From contig CM071568.1 of assembly GCA_036426205.1 (NCBI GenBank), positions 215,927,245-215,991,244 on the forward strand: a DNA stretch of 64,000 bases. Reading direction: 5' to 3'. The translations under genes and the position numbers were made by a program. Positions 1 to 11,085 of this stretch are shown piece after piece (the stretch's first letter is position 1; every line of letters starts with the position of its first letter). The notes below the pieces were generated by a model, which was not told where the DNA came from, searched no databases, and saw only the letters and a program-made list of their open reading frames with translations. The DNA is from Ascaphus truei (Eukaryota; Chordata; Amphibia; Anura; Ascaphidae).

Positions 1-1017
1 CTCCAAGCGTCCATATCAGTGATCCCCAAACCAGGGAAGGACCCAGCTGATTGTAAGAGCTATCGACCGATATCGCTGATCAATTCCGATACTAACATTT
101 TTTCCAAACTATTGGCAAACTGCTTAAACACGGTAATGCCCAAGCTGGTCCACCCAGATCAAGTAGGGTTCATCTGCGGGAGGCAAGCGGCAGATAATAC
201 TAGACGGATCATAGACTTAATCGATTTGGCCCAGAATCAGAACAGCCCGTCTATGGCACTTAGCTTAGATGCCGAAAAAGCCTTTGATCGAATTGATTGG
301 CCCTACCTTAAAGAGACGCTTGGGGAGTTCGGCCTGGGAGGGAGAATGCGGAGCGCCATTCTAGCTCTGTATCACGAACCGAGGGCGAGGGTCCGGCACC
401 AGGGCTTCCCCTCGGAGGAATTCCCGATACAGAGTGGCACCAGACAGGGTTGCCCCCTGTCCCCACTACTATTCGCTCTATGCATAGAGCCCTTGGCGGC
501 ACATATTCGTAATAACCCAGATATAACAGGAATCCAAATTCACGACCAGTCACACAAGGTGGCCCTGTATGCGGATGACATTATCTTAATGTTAACAAAG
601 CCCCTTACCTCCCTGCCAAACGTCTTCAGCCTGCTAGATAAATTTAATAAGATCTCGGGGTTCAAAATTAACCAAACTAAGTCAGAAGCTCTAAATTTAA
701 ACCTGCCAAAGGCTACCGCAAAATTGATAGAACTAAATTTTAACTTCAAATGGCAAGCCTCCTCGATTAAATACCTAGGGGTTAATATCACCAAAGAATA
801 TAGCGCCCTATACAAAGCTAACTACCCCAGACTGATAAGGACCCTAGTGGAGGATCTCAGACTCTGGTCAGGCTATGCAGTCTCCTGGATCGGCAGGATC
901 CAATGCCTTAAAATGAACCTCCTCCCCAGAATCCTGTACCTATTTCAGACACTTCCGGTGCAGGTGGTCAGGGCTGACATCCTCCGCTTGCAGTCCTCAA
1001 TGGTGAAATTCGTCTAG
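1..1017 (+). pseudogene. LINE ORF2 reverse transcriptase domain (Tx1/L1 clade)
   Basis: This frame is open from the window edge to TAG at 1015-1017. It reads as the polymerase domain that copies LINE RNA at a nicked genomic target. Visible motifs in order: IPKPGKDP followed by SYRPISLIN (fingers), LDAEKAFDRIDW (motif A, first catalytic aspartate), SGTRQGCPLSPLLFALCIE (motif B) and LYADDIIL (motif C, YADD, intact). The Tx1/L1 placement rests on overall wording such as DQVGFICGRQAADNTRR. The endonuclease is outside the window. The frame stops early relative to a full ORF2, and later ORF2-like sequence lies in other frames, so this copy is dead. Confidence 0.85.
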
Positions 1018-2254
1018 GGTAATAAGAAGCCCCGCATCAAGGCTAGTATATTAATTCGCCCAAAACTACGGGAGGACTAGGGGTACCTTGCTTGATGGCC
1101 TACTTCCGAGCGGCACAATTGACTCAAATCGTACAGTGGCCCTTACCGACGGTTCTCCGAGGTGGGTAGAACTGGAACGTGAATGTAGCTCCCCGGTGGA
1201 GTTACGGACTTAATCTGGCTTCCGCAGAGAGTACAAAAATCCTTAGGGATAACCGCTTGCGACTATGAGAAGCTCGTTGGCAGTTTGGAGGGACACCAGA
1301 CTCAGAGTGCGCTCACCACCCAGCACACATATGACCCCGTTTGTAGGGAACCTGATTTCGCTCCGGGCATGCCAGGTGGACACCTGGGGGCCTGGAAAAC
1401 AAAGGGCCCACGAGGCTTCTACATCTGAAAGGTCGCCCACGATTAAAATCATTCGACCAAATTAAATCTGAAACGGGGATACCAAATTCCGAATTCTTAG
1501 ATACCTTCAGATTAGAGCCTTCTACAATAAAATCCCTAAACGCCCGAAGCGTACCAATTTCGAGCAGCTGGTTCTAGAGGAAACGGACACCTCGGACTTA
1601 CTTCTAACGATATACAGAGCGGTAGTTTGCCCTGAGACCCCAGACGACACCAAACTGAACTATAGACGGGCGTGGGAAACGGACTTAGGGGAGACCTTAG
1701 AAGATGAAGACTGGGACTCTATAGTGCTGGCAGCGGTAAAAGCTCGATATGCACGACCCTGAAGGAGAACGCATATAAGTCCTCATGAGGTGGTACTCAC
1801 CCCAACACGATTAGCAAAGTTTGTGAAAGGCTAACCCCCATGTGTCCCAAACAGTGTGGGGAGCAGCAGACTTGCTGCACATGCTGTGGGGTTGCACCAA
1901 AGTGGCACCTTTATGGGAGGAAATCCAAAATTGGCTAGAGGAATTCTCGGACAGCCGGTCCCCCTGGACCCCTGGCTGTTCCTGCTGGGCAGGCGCAGGC
2001 GGGGGTTAGGCAGACCGGCGCAAAAATTAATGGCACACTTTGCAACAGCCATGAGGTGCGAACTCGCAGCACTGTGGAAGCAACCAGACTTACCCACAAT
2101 GATGAAAATTCGGAACAGAATCTGGTACGTTTGCCGGATGGAACAATTGACGAGTCTGGTCAATGACACCGGCACAAATTTCCTAAAAACATGGGCCCCT
2201 TGGCTAAACCAATCTGACATCCCTGGGGTGAATGCCACCAACATTCTGCTGTGA
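1018..2254 (+). pseudogene. LINE ORF2 C-terminal remnant
   Basis: Downstream of the reverse transcriptase the coding region continues as a decayed remnant with several frameshifts and stops. The clearest piece is an open stretch at 1856-2254 (132 codons) holding RRRRGLGRPAQKLMAHFATA, WKQPDLPTMMKIRNRIWYV and a final WAPWL. It resembles the region near the ORF2 C-terminus of L1/Tx1 elements, where a tryptophan-lysine stretch precedes the end. It sits directly before the 3' UTR and A tail, as expected. No function is claimed for the broken product. Confidence 0.6.
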
Positions 2255-2410
2255 TAATAGAAGATGCGTTCTCCTCCGGGGCAGCGGCACGGACAATGAC
2301 AGGTTAGAGTACTGATAGGGCAGACCCACGATGATTGCGAAGAGACAGGCAGTCGGCTCCCTCAGAACAAACACAGTGCCGGTGGTTCAAGAACACAGTC
2401 TGGAGACACG

Positions 2411-2465
2411 TCTCACTTGGCCGTCTTACCTGGCCGTCTTACCTGGCCGTCTTACCTGGCCGCCC
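2411..2465. repeat. 13-bp tandem repeat in LINE 3' UTR
   Basis: The unit TGGCCGTCTTACC occurs three times in a row, followed by a partial TGGCCG and a C-rich run (about 2464-2482). It lies in the 3' UTR of the LINE. Confidence 0.9.
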
Positions 2466-2679
2466 TTCCCCCCCCCCCCTCTCCCCCTGAGTTTGTCTTG
2501 TACGTCTTGTAAGTCAGTTAATTTTATTTTTCTTGCAGTCGATACTGTAAAACAAAATGTTGGGCACGAGGGCACTCATATAAGATAATGGGTTGTCAGA
2601 TATTTTGTGAACTGTACCTTGTCCTAACAATAAAAAACCTTTTTTGTTGAAAAAAAAAAAATTAATCTGTCATCTTGTT

Positions 2680-4170
2680 TTAGAATTTGCAGTTGTTAAT
2701 TTCTGAAATAGTAAGATTATTATTCATCACATTAGAAAAAGAAAAACCTTTATTAAGCAAACGAATGTCTCGTTCAACCAGTTTCTCAAAGGCCGTGATA
2801 TACGGGCCTCTTTGAGAACTGGGACAAAAAATGGACTTTTTCCTTAAACCAGAGTCATGGTTGCCAAAAAATGATTGAGTGTGCAAATTAGGTTCTTCAC
2901 CTTGTTGCACTAACATCTCTTCCATATCAGATATAAGACACTGATCTCTAAAATCCAATCTAACCGCATTATCATTGGAAAGGGATTCATTCTCCTGAAC
3001 ACTCATATTAACATTAGATGATAGACATTTAGCTTGTGATGCAAAGAATTTTTTGAGGGATAATTTCCGTGTGAACTTTTGTAAATCTATCACTGTTTCA
3101 AAAACCTGAAAGTTACCAGTAGGGGCAAAACCTAACCCACGATTAAGTAAGGATAGCTGATCAGTGGTTAATTCAATACCTGAGAGATTAGTCACATTAT
3201 CTATGGACACATTTAAGTATATTTCTTCCTTTTCGTTCTGCCTCTTATTTCCCCGTTTTCTCTTTGATCTTCGTGTGGTTTTGAGTTTTTTTGAACCATT
3301 ATTTGATACCGTTTTAGGATCAGATTTAAGGGGCCTAGAAAACATTAAAGCAGTAGACGTAGATGGTTTAGAGTCTGTTCTGTGGGTATCTGTATACTCT
3401 CTCCCATAGTCATCTGATCTATCAAAGGACACTGAGTGTGGTCTAGAGTCTCCCTCTGATTGATCTGAATCAAAGCTAGATGTATCTACCCTCCTACTTT
3501 TGAGTATAGATTTATTTGGTGTCCGGTTATCTGCTCCTTTATCATAGTATGTCCTAGGTGGTCTAGGTCTTGACCCCTCTCGCTGGGGTGGTTTTTGCCA
3601 ACAATACACATGGCCCCTAACGTAGTCCGCTTTGTCTCTCTCAAACTTTATCTGTTTCTTATCACTTATACCATTCTCAATTGTTTCCAAATTTTCTAAT
3701 AGAGTAACATCATTTCTGATGAATTGATCCCTTTTCTCAAAGGGCTTCAATTTATTCTGAAAGGATGTGATCTCCACATTCAACAACTCTTTTTCGTGTA
3801 TCTTCTGTTGTATAATTAGCTCCATTCATCGTATTGAGCACTGATCTAAGATCTTTATCCAATCTTGCTCAAACTGTCTATTAGTAAAGCCAAAAGTAGG
3901 TACTTTTTTGACTCGAAGACCTCTGGGGATCCTATTGGTATTGATATAATTTTCTAAAGTCGTGATATCCCACCAGAGTCTTATGTCCTGTACGAGTAAT
4001 TTCTCTAATCTCACGAAATGGTTGGTTAAATCCGATGGTTCATCACAAATTAACTCCTTCTCTTCTCCAAACACATGTGAGGCTTTTTTAGCTCGTTTAC
4101 TGTTGTTAACAGCTCCATATGTATAAATCCTTTGGGTAACATGATCAACAGAAATGTCCTCCTCATCCAT
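2680..4170 (-). pseudogene. Penelope-like element, N-terminal coding region
   Basis: Two abutting minus-strand frames (114 and 381 codons) are one reading frame split by a single TGA at 3828-3826: the codons run CGA, TGA, ATG. The N-terminal part contains WWDITTLENYINTNRIPRGL, like the segment preceding the reverse transcriptase in amphibian Penelope/Neptune-type proteins. Later come a basic KTTRRSKRKRGNKR stretch and LLNRGLGFAPTGNF followed by KLSLKKFF, matching in layout SKGLTFCPT then RLKEFF of the fuller PLE at 15618-16253. No reverse transcriptase follows, because the frame ends near the LINE junction at 2661. Only the 5' part of the ORF is present. Family placement is by pattern, not by search. 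Confidence 0.7.
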
Positions 4171-4959
4171 AATGTAACAACACTATTCACCACAAAAATC
4201 AATTGGCAATTTCAAAAAATACCATGTATATAAAGAAAAAACACTGTTTCCAAAAAAAAAATTCACTGAATAAATGTTGCACGTATATGCACACTGAAAT
4301 ATATCAATGTAATAGAGTCACCTAACAACCCATTTGCATGTCCATTTACCTGACGGCAAATAACTTGGCTCAGTAATAGATTAAAGTCTTTATATGCCAA
4401 GTTCTTGATTGTAGAACTGCGTTCCAATGAGCAACCAGTATAATATATGCAGATAAAAGAAATCCTAGAATTGCTCCAAGGAGTACTGATGCTACAAATC
4501 AACATATATATTTATCTAATTATATATATTTCTATAGATATCTATATCTATGTATATATCAAGAGACACAAACAGAGACTGTCAAAGAGAGAGAGAGAAA
4601 GAGAGAGAGAGAAAAACAGAAAAAGAGACAAACAGATAGATGTGTGTGTATGGTTAAATCTAGCTAAGTGTAAGCAGAAATCTGTTCATCATAGCACTGT
4701 AGATGATTTCACACACATTGTTATTCTAATTAAAAGAGTAGTAAAGTAAAGTTTAGATTCCTGTGAAAAGAGTATCTTACACAAAGAATTTCAGCCAATT
4801 ATTGTAACAAATTTCTTGTGGGAGAAAACCTATGCGTATAACTGCTAGGTTGTATTATAACCTTGGAACAAACCGCGAAGATAACATGTAACTATTCACA
4901 CATTCAGCAGACATCCGTATGCGTTCAACTTAGACACTGTACACTTGAAGAGAGAAGAA
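4171..4959. other. unassigned stretch with GA-rich and AT-rich simple repeats
   Basis: No coding region or RNA gene is recognisable. It may include the 5' leader of the minus-strand PLE just below it. There is an AT-rich run at about 4500-4560 and a GA-rich low-complexity tract at about 4585-4630. Bases just before 4960 would be the leader of the forkhead-like gene. Confidence 0.5.
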
Positions 4960-5587
4960 ATGGCAGAAGCTTCCACATTGCACAGCCATCCACGTAAATT
5001 TATGATTTATGAAGCAATCGAATCAACGCCAGAGAAAAGGGCAACCGTGGGCACAATCTATGACTTGATCCAAAAGAAATATCCATACTACCAAGAACCT
5101 GACAAACAACAACATTTTAAAACTTCTGTACGATTCGCTTTATCCGCAAATGAATGTTTTGAGCGTGTTCATGATCGGCTAGATCAACGATATGGATGCT
5201 GGCATGTTGCGCCATCATTTAAACTTACCATGGAACATATCTTCTGTTAAATAGCATATTTTTGCCTAATACCAGTTACACTGAAGCCGCACCGACTGTC
5301 GCGTCTGCTGATCTACCTGCACCCTCCATTCATCAAGACCAGATGCAAGATGGACATAACTACTATGATACAGTATGTATCCAAACTTATATGGGCAATA
5401 CCAATGTGGATGTGAAAACAACCAACAACTGTACGTACCTCCGGACGTCTTGTTTGAAGAAGCCACTGCAGATCCATATGACGCCCTCATGGAGATGTGT
5501 GTGATTCAGGATTCAACGGTTGCCTCAACCATGGATGATACTGTTGTGCCTTCCTGGAGCGAGCAGTTGCAGCCAAATCAGTTTTGA
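4960..5587 (+). pseudogene. forkhead (winged-helix)-like protein gene, frameshifted
   Basis: The first frame starts at ATG 4960 in a good Kozak setting (aagaaATGg). Residues 12-85 lay out as a forkhead DNA-binding domain: MIYEAIESTPEKRATVGTIY (helix 1 and 2 region), DLIQKKYPYYQE, SVRFALSANECFERV (recognition helix and after) and YGCWHVAPSF (wing strand). In forkhead proteins the recognition helix is typically NSIRHxLSxN; here it reads TSVRFALSAN, so the usual DNA-contacting Asn and His are replaced. After about 5230 coding appears to move to frame 3 (to about 5370) and then frame 2 (to TGA 5587), giving an acidic, Asp/Pro/Gln-containing tail. It converges with the Harbinger transposase remnant at 8462-9775. 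It could be the second gene of that transposon, a decayed host FOX paralogue or a retrocopy; the sequence alone does not decide. Confidence 0.7.
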
Positions 5588-8461
5588 CTTCTACAGATAT
5601 GGAAATACAAATTTCGTTATGCCTTTACTCTAATTATATGTGTACATTAATAATATACACCATTTGTTAGCCAAATGAGTGTATACAGCTTAACATTGCA
5701 GACAGCCTTACATGTAGCGTGCACAAAGACATTATTTCCTATAACAATATACTACATGACGAACCACTAGTACACATTGGTGACGGAGTCCTAAATCATA
5801 GATGCTTATCGCTTTTAAAGTATCATTTCAACATGTTACACTAACTGTAACACACACACCTCATTGTTTAGCATTCAACATATCAAAACAAAGTGTCGCC
5901 CACATATGACGTGGGAACCTGGTCATGTCCCGAGGCGTCCTTAAAAAGGTTACCGATGCAAGCCCCACCCCCAACCGACATGCGCGCGTGAAACAGTATT
6001 GGCTGTGCCCGTAGCTTATTGTTACGGTCAGTGCAGTGTGTCATGCTCGCGCGTCGGTGGGGCGGTGCGTGCACAGCGCTGGAGGCCAATGTTCATTCAG
6101 TGGGAGGGGTGTTTGCGTGCATTTCACGGTGCCTTAACATGACGTCACACGTATTTTGTTTGCTCATTGGCTGATCGTCCGTGGCCACACGTCCGTTTAC
6201 AAAATTTAGATATGTACGTGTGTTGAAGTGAATTTGTTTCGCTTCCATATCATAATTTCAGCCATGATATGCGTAATGCTAGCAGCACCATGGAGGGACT
6301 TGTTTTGAACGCACAGCGTACACATCATTTTGCGCATGCGCTAAGATTTAGTCCACACATTCGTGACGTGCGCACGCAACAGACGTTGTGCGCGCACATT
6401 ATTATGTATACAGGCACCGGAACAAACATATCAGTAGTAATGCCAGCAACGCGATTTGAATCATGAGACAGTTCTGTATCTGTAGTTTTATCCTTGCAGT
6501 TTAAACATATACGTAACTTATGCGTTAATATCCACAATCATATAGAGATGTGTTAAGCGTTGTCATGCTGAGACATAGATAAATGTGCCATCTTTGAACA
6601 TCATGTGTTTGCTGTATTTCACAGATGTCGAGGATGAATACATGGGACCAATGTATTATTTCAGATGGGCCAATCGTTATATTAGATGATTGTGACGACT
6701 AGTGAACAACTATTATAATAAATATGTAACAATGCTTTCAATGATTGGTGCGCAGATTAACAATCACTACATAATGTTATCCTATTGTGCAAATATTTAC
6801 TATGCACTTAATTATCATAATGATGTTGCTAAGCACTGAAGTTAGAACTTATATTGATATTTTTTTCTTTTCTACTAACATTATATGTATTGCCATGTGA
6901 TATATGCAACCAACATTATCACTCAGCAAACACATTAATCTACTATATATTATAATCTCACGTGTGACTTGTCAAAGAATGTAAATGCTACATAACAACT
7001 CATAGACATTGTATCTGAACGTACACAATAACAATAGGGAGGTGATAGAAACTGTTTAGTCGTGTGAATGTTATATTATCACCTAAATTGTAGTGGTAAC
7101 CTAACATGCATGAGCTAATGAATGTTAGGTACAGATCATTAAACCATGAACATTTGTGTGTACATTTAATTAACACGAGTAACTATAGTTTAGTGTTATT
7201 AGTAAACATTCAACACATACATAGCTAAGTGAGGCCGATGATAAAAGCAACATTATTATGTTGGTTTATATTATTTCTGTTAGAAATACATGCATCACAC
7301 AAAAAATACAACACACACACACTATGTTGCTGAAATGTGTGCGTATGCAAATGTCCACTTCATTTATGTTCATATGTTGACATTAGTTATAAAGGATCAT
7401 GATCATTATGAATAACTAACGTAAATGAAATAAAACTTTGATTAACTACATTGTCATTGTGTTGAATGATTTAGGAAAAGTTGAGAATACAAAGAACTAT
7501 ACTTTGGAATGGTGTTAACATTTTGACACATGTTACATGTACGTCAAATCAACACACATCTTTCACTTATACATACACATGTGACAATGTAGTAATCAAC
7601 ATGAAGATGAAGTGAGAGAAGAACTAATCACATACATTGCAATGTTAATGATATTTAACACATTTGGGTCTTTTCATACAAACATGCATTGAGTGTTAAC
7701 AGCGCTCATGTGCATGAATGTTTGTTGTTAGGTTGCCAAAATTACATGTTATGTCATGTACGTAATGATTTGAAAACACAATGCACAATAACCTCTAAGT
7801 GTAGATAAACGCACTGACACAATACAGAAACGACATGTTTCAATTGTCACATCTTTTTCATTACGTTATATCTATACATCCTGTAACTATACCTGTATCG
7901 AGGTTAGCACATCTTATGACAGATGTGAATTCAAATACATACCATGAGCAGTCCTTGGAGTGATATACCTTGAAAAAGAAAACATGAATGAATATAAATC
8001 ATTGTCAGGACATGTTCATTAAGGTAAGCAACACACGGAAGTGACAATTTTGTATGTGATAGGAAACAACATCTACAATACGTCAAATATGATCTTAAAT
8101 AGACAATAGTCTACACATCATTGTGACACACATGTCACACTCCTAAAGAAAAATTGTATGTAACCATACTGCACTAGCTGTTGGCTATCGACATAGTAGT
8201 TTTATTGTGTATGCATAACCAAAAAGCGCATGTACAGAAAATATAGATTTAGTACACATTATTTCCTCACGTTCACACAACACCTTTTAGTGGTAAGAAG
8301 TATAATACAACCTGTTGATGAATGACATATCGGTGCCACATGCAATTGTCCACACAGCAGAGAAGAGAAAGGTGGGAGAACCATATTCATCTGTTTCCTA
8401 AGTGAATGGTATTTGGACATATGTATTCATCATTACAATGAATTAATACATCTATGTAGTA
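5588..8461. other. AT-rich non-coding region between forkhead-like gene and transposase
   Basis: Apart from the CpG-rich block at 5885-6480 I see no coding region. The DNA is AT-rich and repetitive in style (many ACATGT, TGTACA, CACATG words), like the flank at 9800-10700. This uniform texture from about 4800 to 10700 suggests one large element. A 65-codon frame at 6269-6466 has a strong ATG context (caccATGg at 6290) but no recognisable homology. Confidence 0.4.
5885..6480. promoter_or_regulatory. CpG-rich promoter-like block
   Basis: This block stands out from its AT-rich surroundings by dense CpG. It contains CCAAT-type words (ATTGG near 5998 and 6167), a CRE-like TGACGTCA (6140-6147) and an NRF-1-like TGCGCATGCGC (6332-6342). 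These are typical of vertebrate TATA-less promoters. Which gene, if any, it drives is unknown; it lies between the two convergent genes rather than upstream of either. Confidence 0.4.
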
Positions 8462-8855
8462 CTATGAACATATATGTATTTGCTTACATGAGAAATAGGT
8501 GTTTATGACATTCCGACGTGTCTCCACACCACTGGCTGTTTGCTCAGTGTCAGCAGGTAAATGTACGGGATGCTCCTCCTCCAAAGCCTGACGTATGTCG
8601 GTTTGTAAATTATTGCGGAGTGCCAGATTGTGCAAAATGCAACATGCAATTATAATATCTTACACTTTAGCAGGCTTATATTGAAGTGCCCCGCCAGTTC
8701 TATCTAAACACCTAAATCATGTCTTGAGAAGCCCAAATGTTCTCTCTATGACGGATCGTGTAGATATATGTGCACGTTATACCTCTCCTCTGCTTTACAT
8801 TGAGGGTTTGCCACCGGGGTCAACAGCCACGGCCTAATTCCGTATCCTGAGTCAC

Positions 8856-8964
8856 CTATAATCCATCGTGCACAAATATGATACAATTTGTGTTAACATT
8901 ATTACATTCAACAGTTCATAGAAAAACTAGAGTTGTTTGTTAACACATCATAATATGTACTCAC
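8856..8964 (-). other. intron of the Harbinger transposase
   Basis: A 109-bp intron runs from donor GTGAGT at 8964 to an acceptor ending TATAG at 8856. Splicing joins WLVG to DSGYGIRPW in frame, restoring a motif that is continuous in HARBI1-like proteins. Confidence 0.8.
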
Positions 8965-9654
8965 CCACCAGCCAACCAGGTCCAAAATAGCCTTATTCGA
9001 AAGCATTGAAGACTGATGAGTTTCTCAGGCTAGAGGAATCGTGACTGGAACCAGGGAATTTGGCTACCACATGCATAATCTTCATCGTGGCATCGCATAC
9101 CACCTGTACATTCAGGGAATGGTAGTGCTTACGGTTGCGGTAAGCATGCTCACTCTGACTAGGCAGGATCAAAGCAACATGGGTGCAATCTATTGCACCT
9201 ATCACACATGGTATCCCGGCTATGGTATAAAAGCCATTCCTGACTTCCAGCCACTCTGTGTGCTCTGTAAGAAAATGAATATAATTCCTAGCGCATCTAT
9301 TCAGTGCACATAGAAACTGGGTAAAGGCCCGCGAGAATGTAGATTGCGAGACCCCGCCCACTATGCACACAGTTGTCTGGAATGACGCGGAAGCAAGATA
9401 ATGTCATGAGCACAACATTTTAACAAGCCCAGGGACTGCACGACCTCTGGCTGTCACAAAATCTAAATCTCCCCGTATCTCTTCATAAAGAGCTAAGATT
9501 GCTGCTGAACTCAAACGATAGCGACTTATAATCTCCTCCTCACTCATCCCATCTAATATGGTTCTCTCCCTGTACAAACGAGAACGAGGCTCAACTTCTC
9601 TCCTCTCTCTTCTCCTCTCATCTCCTTGCCCTCTCCCTCGACCTCTCCCTCTCC

Positions 9655-9712
9655 TCTCCGCGTCCCTGTCCCTGTCTCTGTCCCTGTCTCTGTCCCTTCT
9701 TTGGCCTGTGAC
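9655..9712. repeat. short tandem repeat coding Arg-Asp dipeptides
   Basis: Alternating CTGTCC/CTGTCT hexamers on the plus strand encode a run of RD dipeptides in the N-terminal region of the transposase on the minus strand. A related Arg/Gly-rich run lies beside it. Confidence 0.8.
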
Positions 9713-9799
9713 CTCCTCTCCATCAGCAAGCCTCTCCTCTAATAGAATCTTCCTCCGTCTCATAAACATTCGCATAATTTTCAGGTCTGTAGCTGTCAA

Positions 9800-10734
9800 T
9801 GCGCAGGTAATTGGCCTCTTTAAATACCTATGTGATGATGTCAGGTGACTTGATGAAGTGCAAGGTGTTACATTAACATATCCAAGTAGTTAACTGCAAA
9901 CGGGTATCCAGAACGAATTAAACGGATTATATATGTGTGTTTACCAGGCAATCATGATATTTGACACTGATGTAACGTTAAGCTTTGTACAAGAATTTAT
10001 TCGCAAGTATTTATGGAATGTGTAATGCAGGTACCACTTCTGAACGCAACACTCAGTCATCTCATTAGAATACAACCATGACATTGACGTTGAAAAAGTA
10101 CGTTGCAACATGTCTAATTTGGCATGTTATTGTCACATGTTCACATGAACTAATTGTAATGTGAATATGCATAATTTAATGCCATCAGGATACTTGCTAT
10201 TGATTATGTTTCAATCGTGTAAAAATGAGTAACTATTATAGATGTGTGTATAACTTAGTATGAAGTGATTCTAATGCATCATGTACAATGTAAACATGCA
10301 ATGTTATTGAGTGTCCAATTGCGGACGTCATCAAAAGAGGGAGGTCACAAAGTACATGCAAACAGCTACATTTACATTTGATCATGTGTTACACATTCAA
10401 AGCATTCTCTAATGTATACCAACATTAGTATACGCTGGATCTGTTAGATGTGTGAAATCTGTTACATCATATAATAAATTGAAGCACACTTAAGTAACAT
10501 GTTTCATATTATGTGACCTGTTCCTTTAAGAGTTTACTATAGGACTTTCCCTTGACACATCATAACATTAAGACTAATGTGACACGCAAATCATCATAAC
10601 ATTGAAAAGTACAATGTTGTGCCAATAATAAACGTAAGCGTTGACACGATGAAGTGATTGACATCAACACTGCCAAGCACATTTTTATTATGAGCAATAG
10701 AACGTAAACACTCCTATAATGTTATAAGTCCCCG
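9800..10734. other. AT-rich non-coding flank of the transposase
   Basis: No gene recognised. Composition and word use match 6500-8460, so it is probably the outer part of the same transposon. I found no clear partner for its end near 4.8 kb. Confidence 0.4.
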
Positions 10735-11085
10735 CTCCATTGACTCCATTGATTTAGAGCTATTTTTTCTAAGTGCCGTCCCGGCAACCTTGCCGATCCT
10801 TCTCCACTCCAACTTGCCAACTTTATTTGGCGGGACCAATTGCCGATGAAATCTCCATTTTTGAGTGCCGATCAGCACCGATAAGCTGATCGGGGCTACT
10901 AGAATACAGCCGATTTCAAAATGTGCCGATAAGTGGGTTATCGGCAACCGCATGCCAATAAATTTTTATCGGGAAGAAAAAATGCCGATTTTGAGCACTT
11001 ATCGGCGCTTACTGAATCTCAAATCCAATTTTGGTGGGAAAATGCCGATAAAAGCCTTATCGGCACTTACTGCATGAGGCCCACA
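10735..11085. repeat. Harbinger-like terminal region with repeated TGCCGATAA motifs
   Basis: The segment holds many copies, in both orientations, of GCCGATAA/TTATCGGC (for example 10923-10944 and 11044-11064). It ends in CTTACTGCATGAGGCCC (about 11067-11083), directly against PLE coding sequence. This fits the right end of a DNA transposon or MITE, plausibly the Harbinger element above. A matching left terminus was not found. Confidence 0.5.

Larger units (their letters stand above)
1..2661 (+). mobile_element. Tx1/L1-like LINE, 3' part
   Basis: The window opens inside the ORF2 of an L1/Tx1-type non-LTR retrotransposon. The order is reverse transcriptase (to 1017), a decayed ORF2 C-terminal region (to about 2254), a 3' UTR, an AATAAA-like signal near 2629 and an A-run ending at 2661. 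The next bases belong to a minus-strand PLE, so 2661/2662 is probably the 3' insertion junction. The 5' end lies outside the window, so its target duplication cannot be checked. Confidence 0.85.
8462..9775 (-). pseudogene. PIF/Harbinger transposase (HARBI1-like), decayed
   Basis: This is a DDE nuclease that would cut and paste a Harbinger transposon. The start is taken at ATG 9775-9773, ahead of an Arg/Asp-rich segment. Signals in order: a helical region (EEEIISRYRLSSAAILALYEE), then after a frameshift near 9404 VSQSTFSRAF, IGAIDCTHVAL (first catalytic Asp), AKFPGSSHDSSSLRNS (second Asp), an intron at 8964-8856, then DSGYGIRPWLLTPV and RSVIERTFGLLKT (catalytic Glu). The tail ACCILHNLALRN is typical of the family. 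Damage: the frameshift, TAA after NAFE (8995-8993, probably from CAA), TGA after GLLKT (probably from CGA) and TAA after AKV. All three catalytic acidic residues survive. The gene converges with the forkhead-like gene. Confidence 0.88.

Noticed and set aside
9558..9848. A plus-strand frame rich in Ser-Leu
   Set aside because: It is the antisense of the Arg-Asp-rich start of the Harbinger transposase.
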